Part shown: positions 54,665 to 64,000 of the stretch, piece by piece | Position numbering within the stretch: position 1 is the stretch's first letter | How the letters are laid out: every line of letters begins with the position of its first letter | Assembly: GCA_949752795.1 (NCBI GenBank) | Contig: OX457058.1 | Span: 155,940,353 to 156,004,352, forward strand | Direction: 5' to 3' | Source: Hyperoodon ampullatus | Lineage: Eukaryota > Chordata > Mammalia > Artiodactyla > Ziphiidae | Length of the DNA: 64,000 bases | The notes under the pieces: model-generated | Told to the model about the DNA's origin: nothing | What the model saw: the letters and a program-made list of their open reading frames with translations, nothing else | Databases searched by the model: none | Program-made: the position numbers and the translations under genes

Positions 54665-56395
54665 GTGCAACAAGCCACAGTGTGCCCTCCTGTCTGTGTT
54701 GGTTGCTAATTGTTTCAATGAAATTAGTTTCATCTTTCCAAAGAAATCAGAGATGGCAAACAGTTGGGAAAGTGTGATCTGTTTGCACGTTCCTCACCAG
54801 TGTAGACAAAGATAACTGATGCAGAGCTTTTGTTTCCTGAGCGTCCAGACTCAGTCTCAAAATTCTTTGAAGGACAATGCAAAAGATAGAAGCTACCATT
54901 TGATCGGTGCTGGGAAGTGTTACAAAACCTATTTGCCATCCTTGAACTGTACTGTACATCCTGGTGAGCTAGGGCCATGGATTTGCCCAGCATAATATAA
55001 AGGGAAGTGATAGCCTGGTGCCTGAGGTCCTTAACACACCGGCACCTTTAGTAAGGACAACAATTCATGTGGAACTAACAGGAATTTCCATATATAGAAA
55101 GTGTCCTTCACTCTGTTCCCGAACAGGAAACATCAGAGAAAAACCTTAAAACCAACTAGATGACAATGCAATAGAACACAGTTATGCTTACAAAGGGAAA
55201 AAAAAGTATAGGTTGTGTAACTAGAGAAATTGTTAACACAACAACTAAGAAACTATATGAGCTTGAGTTCCTTGGGAAAGAGAAATGTATCTGTAAATAA
55301 GTTTATTTCTCTGGCAATATTTGCTTGTCTTTGTATACCTCTCCATGTGCTGAGAGTTTTCTTATCATGCCTTCATGATTATATGAGTGAATTACTAGGA
55401 ATGCTATTATTTTCATTATATTCTAAGCCTTATAGGAGATAAAAGAACACCCTGCACCTGTCCTTGGGCTCAGTTTAAGTTAGAGAAAAACAAAATTCTC
55501 TGTACAAGAAAAAGTTTTTTTCCTCAGTAAAACAGTTTTTAATCAATTATAATAGGCTTACCAACCATACTAACAATTACTTATACAACTTTAGCTTTTG
55601 CTGTTCTTTTTTTTTTATTAAAAAAATTTTTTTTGGCTGCATTCAAGAAAAAGTTCTTATAAGATGGCAGAGACATACTATTGATGTAAGGCTAATTTGT
55701 TTTAGTAGAGGTCCTTAGTCATGGATTATCAGTGGAAAGCATTATATAGTGAGTGCAATTTTAAGACCCTGTCCTTTTAGTTGCATAAGGGATCTCTACA
55801 GAATAAGAAACAAGAAAAGTTTATTTTACTGGCAGAAATGGAGAAAATATATATATATTTTTTGATATAAGTATATACAAATATATGTAAATAGGTTACT
55901 ATGGAAAGAAACAGAGCCTGAATATATCTTCCACCCTTAAAGTTCGGACACAGTATATCAATAGGTACATAGTAAGCATATAATTAATATTTATATATTT
56001 CAGGAACAGAGTTTGGCACTAAAATGACAATATTTGGGTATAGTCATTTGATCCAGGAGAATGGAAATTGTCAGCAAACCTCCAAACCAATGCTGTTAAA
56101 TCTATAACCTTATTTTAACCCTGGAGACTGTGGATGGTGACTCCACAGTCTATTCTACGGAACTGATTGTATAAATGGTTTGTAAATAAATATTTATGGA
56201 CCTATTTTACTTACTTTCAAGGTTGAGACTTGTGGAGATGTTTCTTAGAATCAAATTATGAAATAAAAGGAATTGTTAGATCTGTTTCATATCATCTGAA
56301 AAATATATAATAATGTAATACTGAGTTAATTTTAGAAAACTACACTTCAAGTAGGATATTGTCTTTTGAGCCATGGGGAATATGGTAAATGGTTA
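54665..56395 (+). other. 1.7 kb AT-rich intron
   Basis: T-rich and A-rich short runs (for example 55609-55640, followed by GGCTGCATTC, possibly a SINE scrap) and TATATA words near 55845-55880. No coding signal or clear repeat. Confidence 0.45.
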
Positions 56396-56396
56396 C

Positions 56397-56851
56397 TATA
56401 TCAGTTACTTAGGGCAGCTGTAATAAAATATTTAAAGTAAATAAACTGGGTGGCTTAATACAGAAGTTTATTATCTCACAATTCTGGAGACTAGAAGTAA
56501 ACAAATCATGGCATTAGCAGGGCAATGCTCTCTCAAAGGATCTAGAGGAGGATCCTTTCTTGCCAACCAATCCTTGGTATTTCTTGGCTGGTAGACACTT
56601 CACTCCAATCTCTACCTCCGTCATCATATGGCAGTCTTCCTCTGTGTGTGGCTGTCTCTGTGTCAAGATTTCCCCTTCCTTGTAAGGAGACCTGTCATTG
56701 GATTAGGGCCAACCCTACCCAATATGACATCAACATAACTTGATTACGTCTATAAAGAACCTGTTTCCTTCCAAATAAGGGCCACACTTATAGGTACTAG
56801 GAGTTAGGACTTGAACGTATATTTTTAAGAGACACAGTTCAACCCGTGACA
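56397..56851 (-). mobile_element. MaLR (MLT1-class) LTR, antisense
   Basis: TCAGTTACTTAGGGCAGCTG, CTGGGTGGCTTAATACAGAA, GTTTATTATCTCACAATTCT, CACTCCAATCTCTACCTCCG, CCTTGTAAGGAGACCTGTCA, TTGGATTAGGGCCAACCCTA, GGAGTTAGGACTTGAACG and TTCAACCCGTGACA run the whole inverted MLT1 LTR (~455 bp), a solo LTR. Confidence 0.92.
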
Positions 56852-56854
56852 ATT

Positions 56855-57510
56855 ACTAATTGGCTTCTCTTCTTCGGAGCTACCCTGTGATTGAAACTCA
56901 GTGAATTCTCTCTAGGGATAAGTACTTTGAAGATAGATTCTATAATCAGAAGGTCCCAGTTGCTTTTAGGTCTAGCCTACTCACTTTAGTAGAGTTCACT
57001 TCCATGCATTATACTGAACCCAAGGCAGGACCCCAGAGAGGTTCAGAAAGCAGTGGCAAGGTCACACATAACTACACTGGAAGGCAGAATAGAATGAGTA
57101 CAACACAGATGAAGTTGGGTGGAGACCTAGAAAAAGGAGATGACCGAGCTGCTGAGGAGGTGATTGCAGGAGGGCAGTAGCAATTTTGAGGGGCAGAAAC
57201 AATCTTAGCAGAGGCACGGAGATAAGGAAACACAGGATAGGTTGCATGGCTGACTGCAAGGTGTGCAATTCACCTGGAGCATAAAGTGAATTTAGAGGAA
57301 CAGGGGTAGAGGGGTATGGCATCACAGGTTTTCATTGTCTGGGTAAAAGAAAAGGAACTTCATGGGATTTTCTTGTCTATTTTTATTGCTAGTTGATAAA
57401 GGCAGGACATCTCCAGATATGTGTGTGTGTATGTTGCCCAAGGATCTGTACGTGTACAGGTATAGTAACAATAGGATTTACCAACACTACTGGGTGATGG
57501 GTTTCGATAT
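56855..57510 (+). other. Intron, probable L2 trace
   Basis: About 57040-57260 (GAGGTGATTGCAGGAGGGCA, GGAGATAAGGAAACACAGG) may be a degraded antisense L2. The - strand frame 57062-57325 crossing it has no recognisable domain. The rest is unique. Confidence 0.4.
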
Positions 57511-57514
57511 CAAG

Positions 57515-57644
57515 ATGTTAATTCTTATAACAACACTGTGATTTGGGTTGTGTTGATACCCCCATTTTGCAGATGAGTAAACCGTGACTTAAAACATTAA
57601 GAAACTCATTCAGGGTCACACATCCCTGGTAAGCATTGGGTGTA
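57515..57644 (-). repeat. MIR fragment, antisense, cut by an LTR
   Basis: TTCTTATAACAACACTGTGA, CCCCATTTTGCAGATGAGTA and CATTCAGGGTCACACATCCC are the inverted MIR. Its expected continuation is replaced by the ERVL LTR at 57645. Confidence 0.8.
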
Positions 57645-58151
57645 TGTATTAGGCAGTGTTCTCCAGAAAAACAGAACCAATAGGAGATACACACACACAC
57701 ACATATAAACACACACATACACATACATACAGAGAGAGAGAGAGAGACTTATTTTAGGAATTGGCTCACAACATGATTATGGAGTCTAAGAAGTGTCATG
57801 ACTTACTGTCTGCAAGTTGGAGAACAGGAAAGCTGGTGGTATAATTCAGTCTGAGACCAAAAGGTCTGAGAAATAGAGCGCTAATGTCCAAGGGCAGGAG
57901 AAGGTGGATGTACCAGTTCAGGCAGAGAGAGCAAATTTGCCTCTCTTCTGCCTTTTTGTTCTGTTTGGGCCCTCAGTGGATGGGATGATACCCCCCCCAC
58001 ATTGGGGAGGTCCATCTACTTCACTCAGCTCACCAATTCAAATGCTGATCTCTTCTAGAAATCCCCTCATGGACACGCCCTGAAATAATGTTTTACCAGC
58101 TATCTTGGTATTCCTAAGCCCAGTCACGTTGAAACAGAATTAATCATCACA
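57645..58151 (-). mobile_element. ERVL (MLT2-class) LTR, antisense
   Basis: Starts TGTATTAGGCAGTGTTCTCC and ends GAATTAATCATCACA, the terminal TG...CA of an LTR. In between are GGAATTGGCTCACAACATGA, GTCTGCAAGTTGGAGAACAG, TTCTGCCTTTTTGTTCTG, CATTGGGGAGGTCCATCTAC and AAATCCCCTCATGGACACG, as in inverted MLT2-type LTRs. About 507 bp, solo. An AC/AG microsatellite has grown inside it. Confidence 0.85.
57688..57747 (+). repeat. (AC)n / (AG)n microsatellite inside an LTR
   Basis: ACACACACACACACATATAA then ACACACATACACATACATAC then AGAGAGAGAGAGAGA. It replaces the short TATA/AGAG region that MLT2-type LTRs carry at this place. Confidence 0.93.
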
Positions 58152-58154
58152 GTC

Positions 58155-60420
58155 CAGGAACTGAACCCCATTCTGGCTGGTCCCAGAGCACACACTGTTA
58201 ACATCTACAGCACGGCTTATGGTTGGGCTCGGGGAAACCAGCACTTTGGTGCTGTGCACCTACCCGTAATTTATCTCAGAGTGAGCTCTCCATGTCATCT
58301 TGGAACTAATGCCTGTGTGTCGGGGGACTTTTGAAGATAACAATAACATTCATGCACTTGGTCACTGGATGAAAATGTGTCTTGGAACAGAAATGTACAA
58401 AGATGGCTCTTGCTTCTCCATTCTTGTTTATAAAAATTGGTGGATTTGCTGATTGGGGAAATAGCGGCCAAATGACTCAAGTAGCTAAGAGCATTTGAGA
58501 GTAAAAAAAATTGTTTTGGAGACCTTTAGATTATTTATTTTCTAGATAAAGAATAAGAAATTAAGAGACTTGAAGTGACTGTTCTTTATACATAGTGTAT
58601 GATACTTAGTAGTTGATCAATAATTTTTAAATAAAAGGATAAAAATGTTCAAATTAAATGGGAAATTAGTGGCCAGGTAAAGACTATTTGAGGCTTTCTT
58701 ACTTCAGGTTCAGTGTATTTTCTATTATATTTAAAAAAAAAAAAAAAAGGAAATTGGCAAAGATTTGGAGAGCAGGAACAAAGTAAGGCAGGGACATAGT
58801 GGATACGAGGGAGAGATGGAGGGAGGCTTCTGTTAAGAAAAACGTACAGATTTGGGGAGGTGCTAGAGGAAGCTGTTTGGAATCATGGCAAATATGCTCC
58901 ACTCCAAAAAGCGCAGTAACTGTAGTCATTAGAGGTAATAGGTTAAGAAGGGAAGTAACAATCAGAAAAATGCAGTTTCACGGATGGCCCTTTATAGAAC
59001 ATTCCTATGGTTCTGTGCTGTCATTAATACTCGCCTCCTTCTGGTTTCCTGGACTTCGCAAATGCTTCGTGCCACTTAAGTAAAGCCATGGTAATTGTGC
59101 TGAACACCTTCAGAGGTGGCATCGTGGAGCAAGAACAGGCAGACCCAGCCCTAATGGGCTTGATTCTGGTCTCTGGAGTGAAAACACCTCTTGAAAGCTG
59201 CTGCAAGACAGCTATTGGGAGGCTTGGTAGGAAGATTTAGTGCTGCAATTTGAGGGAGCGACTCTAAGCTATTCAGTGTCTCCTGACACCCCAGATGGAT
59301 TCTGGGTGGTTCCCAAGGGGGTACAGATCTAACCGTCATCCACATAAATTTATCTCTCTCTGAATAGGGGCCCTTCCCTGTCTTATGAGAGCTCAAAGCC
59401 TAGTTTTAGAGGTAGGACAAACACACACGAAGTGATGAATGAGCATTAACTGCTGGGTTGCATACTCCTGATGGCCTATTCAAGGTTCAGAGACAGGAGT
59501 TCCAAGGGGGCAGCAATGCTCGGAATTGAGGAGGTGAGAGTGGCAGAATTTGAAGGCACTTGGCAGGCTTTGGAGAAACAGACAGTTGGCATCAGGGTGG
59601 ATTCTAGGGCGTGGGAACAGCCTGCAGGTGGGAATGAGGGCTTGAGTGGAATAGAAAATGTGTGTTTTGTTTGATTATATCAAGGAAAAAGTCAAGTTTG
59701 TTTGTTTTTAACACCCCTTAACCCTTATTAATTTCCTTTATTTGCAAAAAGATATCAGGCCTCAGGCTCAGTCTTTACAGACATTATTTACATTAGTTTT
59801 ATTCTATTTATTTTTATGCTTAACTACTATAGGCAAATTATACTGGTTTTCCATTTTTAGTACAAGTATAAATTTATTTTAAAATACAAATATGCGAAGT
59901 AAAAAGAAATGAGGCAGTTTAAAGAAAAAGGTGAAGTAAATAAGAATTCAGGATATATATATATATAGATGGGTAAATGTGTGACATGGCTACATCATTG
60001 ACCAAAGTTTGGGAAAAATGCTGTTGACAAGTGATGGCCATTGTGGGATGTTGATCCTGGTCTTCAAGTTTCTCATCCTCCTTCCATTACTCACCATACA
60101 TATTCCAGCAAAATGGAATTGCTGCATGTTCCCCATAAAACATTCACGCTTTCACCCTTAGTTATTCCTGCTATCTGCCTATCTTAAAAGTGAAAATGTT
60201 TTCTTTGGAGCATTCAAACCTGGCCTTGCACTAAGTAGGTCCCAGTAAATAGTTGATGAATAAATGAGTGTAAGAATGAGTCAGTAACTAAATCAGTTGT
60301 GACTTTTCAAAAAAAAAAATCATCTTGTAATAGGGTCTAAACTAGAGTAATGGCAATGAAAAGCAAGAGAAAGGGGCCAATCCAGGTGATACTTGAAAGT
60401 GAGAAATGAGAGATCAGATT
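58155..60420 (+). other. 2.3 kb intron, largely unique
   Basis: An A17-18 run near 58732-58748 and an L2-tail scrap near 60225-60290 (GTCCCAGTAAATAGTTGATG). The open frames at 58799-59083 and 59471-59674 lack domains and splice context. Nothing else seen. Confidence 0.45.
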
Positions 60421-60424
60421 TAGG

Positions 60425-60595
60425 TCGCTGCTTCTTAGACTTTAATGTGCATACCAGCCATGTGGGCATCTTGTGGAAATGCAGATACCATTCAGTAGGT
60501 CTGGGATGGGGCCTGAGGTTCTGCATTTCTAACAGGCTCCCTGGGGATGCTCCTGAGGCTGGTGGGTAGATATATGTTGAGTGTAAAGTTTTAGG
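60425..60595 (+). repeat. MER5A hAT-Charlie element
   Basis: GCTGCTTCTTAGACTTTAAT, GTGCATACCAGCCATGTGGG, ATTCAGTAGGTCTGGGATGG, GGCCTGAGGTTCTGCATTTC and TAACAGGCTCCCTGGGGATG. Nearly full length, in the opposite orientation to the copy at 42.5 kb. Confidence 0.87.
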
Positions 60596-60599
60596 TGAT

Positions 60600-61795
60600 A
60601 TTGGAGAGGGGGAGAAACACAGTGAACTCCAGTTTTTTTGTGGCACTTTAAAATGTTGTTCAAAATGCTATTTTAAAGATGAAATTTGGGAAAAGAAAAA
60701 AACTCCTAAACATTCAAGGGGGTTCTTTTTCCTGTAAACGTTAGCAATGTTTTTCAATTCTGTAATCTCCTGTTTTATTTCTGTAAGTCATTTTTGGTCA
60801 TGTTTTGTTCTTGTTTCTCTTAAATATAGAGCTCTGATTGGCCCATAATAAACACTGAGCAGAGGAGTGCTATGAAGTATTGTATAATCATGATCTTATT
60901 AAAGTAGGCTTGTTTGCACTTGAGGAGTGAAGCTGTCCAAGGTAATACAATAAAGGGCAAAGCTGTTCCACAAACTCAGGTCCTCTGACTCTAAGTGGGC
61001 TCTCTTTGCCTCAATACTCATTGCCATCCAATAACAAAATCTTTCAACCTAAATTGTTACCCTAGCTCCTGGGACTACTGGTGGGAGATTCTGTGGGTCA
61101 AGGCTATTGAGTGTTGTGGGGGTGAGACTCCGGCTCCCCTCCTTTCTTTGTCCTTCAGGCCCAGTCCCAGGAGCACAGGGAAGGGAGCATGCAGTGTCAG
61201 CCAGGCACTCCCCTGCTGCAGGGAGCTGCCTACCAGCCAGAGCTTGGTAATTATTATTTTACGAAAGTACATTTTGGGGATGGGCAAATCTCTGACAGCA
61301 GGATAAAGGAACAACACAGAATTCAGTTCCCTCCCTCCCCTGTGGTTATAGACCTTACTTGGCTTTTTTAAATTTTTATTTTAGGTTTAGAAGCTTCAGT
61401 CAAGAACAACAAATTAAATTGTGTACCATAGTCTTCCAGCTCATATGCTGTCACTAGGCTGTAATTACTGCTCGACACCCTTCCTCAACATTGACATCTT
61501 CACCAGCCTGAAAAAACACAATTATTTATTTGTTTTAGGTTGGTTTTCTTCAATTAATTTTAATAATCCGTGTATTTTTCTTTTTTAATTTCTTATTTGC
61601 ATGTTTTATGCCTGCTATTACTTAGTTTCTGCGGTGTTTCCCAGAAATATGGAATTAGGTATGCTGGATACTCTGTTCAGAAAACTCAGTAGTCACACAG
61701 CATTATAATGGTTAAATACCAGGGCTAGTAACTAAACGCTGCTGATGTAGAGACAATTTGTGATAAAGGATCAGGACCTGAGTTCCCTTGGGAGA
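60600..61795 (+). other. Intron, no clear feature
   Basis: No coding signal. A MIR-like scrap near 60890-60990. The TTAAATTTTTATTTTAGGTT stretch at about 61368 is low complexity. Confidence 0.45.
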
Positions 61796-61799
61796 GAGG

Positions 61800-61918
61800 G
61801 GATATATCTCTAAATATCTATCTATAAATATGTATATAAATATATACAAATTTATATGTATGTGTTAGTACATGTGTGTATATGTTACATGTATATATGT
61901 ATGTATATAAATTAATAA
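61800..61918 (+). repeat. TATA/TGTA-rich low-complexity tract
   Basis: About 120 bp of TATCTATAAATATGTATATA and TGTATATATGTATGTATATA words. The - strand ORF across it is only Tyr/Ile/Thr/His codons produced by the repeat. Confidence 0.88.
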
Positions 61919-61919
61919 T

Positions 61920-62515
61920 AAACTCAGCATATGCCCAATTTGAAAAAACTGGGAAATATTGAAAAAGAGATAGTGAAAGATAACTATTACCCAAATTTAT
62001 CGACAAGAAATAACTATAATTTACATTTTAGTATAGTAAGCATTTTCCTATACATAGGAGAGAGTACACTTAATTTTTTGGATACTTCTGATTTTAAACC
62101 TAACATTTTATTATAAGCACTTCCCTGTGTTGTTAAAAATCTTCGGCCTTTTTATTATTTTAAATTACATGTATTTTTTCATCGATTATCAAATTAATGG
62201 ATGTTTACTGTAGAAATTTGGTAAATACTGAAAATTTTAAAGAAAAATAAAATAATCCATAATTACACTACTCACAGTTAACAAATGTTACACTTTAGTA
62301 TACTTCTCTCATATATATACACACATACATATATATGAACTAAATAAAATTTAATAATTTCTAACAAAACTGAATCATATTACATTTACAGCACTTTAAT
62401 TTTTTCCACTTAAGTTTTAGCATGCGCTTTCCTCATGTTGATAAATGTTCTTTAAAATGATTTTTAAATGGCTGCATAATATTCCATCATGTGTTAATTA
62501 ATAATAAATCATGAG
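61920..62515 (-). repeat. Ancient L1 fragment, antisense (tentative)
   Basis: TAAGCATTTTCCTATACATA, CAAATTAATGGATGTTTACT, AGAAATTTGGTAAATACTGA, TTACACTACTCACAGTTAAC, TGATAAATGTTCTTTAAAAT and GGCTGCATAATATTCCATCA. The last phrase parallels GGCTGAGTAATATTCCATTG of the younger antisense L1 copies, supporting the orientation. Confidence 0.6.
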
Positions 62516-62684
62516 AATCTAATACCCAACTAAATGAGATCTAGTTCATTCAGTCCATGTCTGTGTCTGAACAAAAAGAATAGTTTGATAGTTTGAGGGA
62601 TATCATAGTTCTTTTGAAGTTGTGTAACTCAAATTTTAAAATTATCTTAAATAGATCCCATGCTATAAATATCTATTATTATTA

Positions 62685-62907
62685 TCATTATTAATAGCTA
62701 TCACATATTGATCTCTAAGTATTAAGCATCATATACATTCTCTAGTCAATATTTGCAACTCTTTGAGGTGGATACTGTTATCTCTGCTTTACAGTTAAGG
62801 AAACTGAGAGTCAAAAATAGAGGTTAAATAACTCATGAGTGGCTAAGCTTAGATTCCAACTATCTATGTAATTCCACCATCTATGCTCTTAACCACTAGA
62901 CTGTGCC
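62685..62907 (-). repeat. MIR SINE, antisense
   Basis: TATTAAGCATCATATACATT, TCTGCTTTACAGTTAAGGAA, GAGGTTAAATAACTCATGAG and CTATGCTCTTAACCACTAGA, nearly full length. Confidence 0.9.
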
Positions 62908-62909
62908 CA

Positions 62910-64000
62910 TTTAATATTAACAATAGATGCATTTGTAGCTTTCCTGAATGTATTTATTTTTGCCCTATATACCTCCCAAATAACATGATTCATAATCAGT
63001 ATTTTCATTCTACATCTAATGTGTGTAATGCACTATGCTCAGTTCTGCTAAGAAATACATAGAAACAGAAGCCATAGTACTTGCTCAAGAGCTTTTCAAA
63101 ATCTCATTAGGTGTGCAATGTCTACATATGTGCAAGGTTTAGATTCATAAAAGACTTAAGCATGAATACAAGTTAGTAGGATAAGAGCTAGCCCATAGTA
63201 GTACACAAATAATTTCCAAATTGGTATTATGGTTCAGAGAAATGACATGCCATTGTGGGATAGAGTAGCCTGGAATATTCTACTAGGTCAATAAGTATCT
63301 CTGATGCTTATGGAATAGATAACTGCTGCTAAAAAAATAGAATATATTTTTAAAATTTGAAGACATGCTCCTTTATTTTGCTATTCCTGGATTTGCTAAA
63401 TAAGACCATGTTTGATGTCTGTCTTTTAAAATGATTCTATTGGATAGTTATTAGATTCTGTTAATCTCTAGGAATTCACCAAGAACAATTTTATGTGTAT
63501 GATCCAAGAGTCCATTTTAACTAGTCAGGTACCCACACCTAAGACTGCAGATTTTGGTAAAATATGGTCTGAAAATTATTTTATGGAACATAGTTATGTG
63601 GTTATGTTTTATGAACAGGTTTTCAAAAACATGTTAATATAATGCTAACTATATTTGAGTGTGCCAGTTATCTTCCAGAACCTTTCCACATTTTAACTCT
63701 GATTTTCAGATCAGTTGTGAAACCAGAATTCCCTTTCATCACTCTATTCTGCCTCTGATTAAATACCTTCTTTGTATAGATCCTTATATAACACAGAGGC
63801 AGATATAATCCTTCTAGTGGTCTCAAAATTTTGTATAAACCTGACCAGATAATCATATAGGGGAAATAGGATTTAGGGAAATTCATTTTGATAACTATGA
63901 GACAAGATTTGTAGGTCAATGTGGCATTATATTTAATCCACTTTCATCTTATTACAAATTTGGCTCGGGATATAAAATGTATACTGACATGAGATCTGTG
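62910..64000 (+). other. AT-rich intron to window end
   Basis: No recognisable repeat, exon or splice-site pair. The NRXN3 intron is still open at the right edge. Confidence 0.5.

Noticed and set aside
1298..64000. The next NRXN3 exon (start of LNS4) or an alternatively spliced small exon
   Set aside because: No open segment with LNS4-like sequence and flanking AG/GT sites was found on the + strand. Very short cassette exons cannot be excluded by eye.

Overview
The window is a piece of mammalian nuclear genome and almost certainly comes from a cetacean (whale or dolphin). Six copies of a ~200 bp tRNA-derived SINE of the cetacean CHR-2 type, plus one longer CHR-1-like copy, are scattered through it. 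The young LINE-1 copies are also of the cetartiodactyl/cetacean kind. Older shared mammalian repeats (MIR, L2, MER5A, Tigger, MaLR and ERVL LTRs) fill much of the remainder. There are no bacterial features: no operons, Shine-Dalgarno sites or CRISPR.

Only one real coding segment was found. It is a single internal exon (914-1297, + strand) of neurexin-3 (NRXN3), encoding the C-terminal part of the third LNS/laminin-G domain and the EGF-B module of alpha-neurexin. It has a good 3' splice site and a consensus GTGAGT 5' splice site, and is symmetric (phase 1 at both ends, 128 codons). Bases 1-913 are the upstream intron. Bases 1298-64000 are one downstream intron that does not end inside the window.

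Layout. 1-0.9 kb: L1 3' end, MIR, exon acceptor. 0.9-1.3 kb: exon. 1.3-8.9 kb: mostly unique intron with MIR/L2 and two sense CHR SINEs. 8.9-10.3 kb: two consecutive antisense L1 3' ends. 10.3-19 kb: L2, MIR, a Tigger1-like DNA transposon and an antisense SINE. 19-20.2 kb: two antisense SINEs, one inside an old LTR. 21-25.4 kb: L2 and MIR. 25.5-30.55 kb: a ~5 kb antisense L1 with recognisable but broken ORF1 and ORF2, and a SINE inserted at its 5' junction. 31-48 kb: unique intron with MIR, L2, MER5A, a MaLR LTR, an old L1 tail and a GT/GCAT microsatellite. 48.53-48.75 kb: a 72 bp unit repeated three times without a mismatch. 49-54 kb: MIRs, a SINE and a young L1 inserted in a MIR. 54-58.2 kb: three antisense ERVL/MaLR LTRs. 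58-64 kb: AT-rich intron with MER5A, an old L1 and a MIR.

No previously undescribed biological system was found. The best leads are the perfect 72 bp triplication, several insertions with readable target-site duplications that give a local history of transposition, an L1 carrying a possible short 3' transduction, a SINE with a 43-T tail, and a few low-repeat stretches that could be conserved intronic elements. Repeat family names were assigned by eye from memory of consensus sequences. Repeat edges without a stated target-site duplication are good to a few tens of bases.
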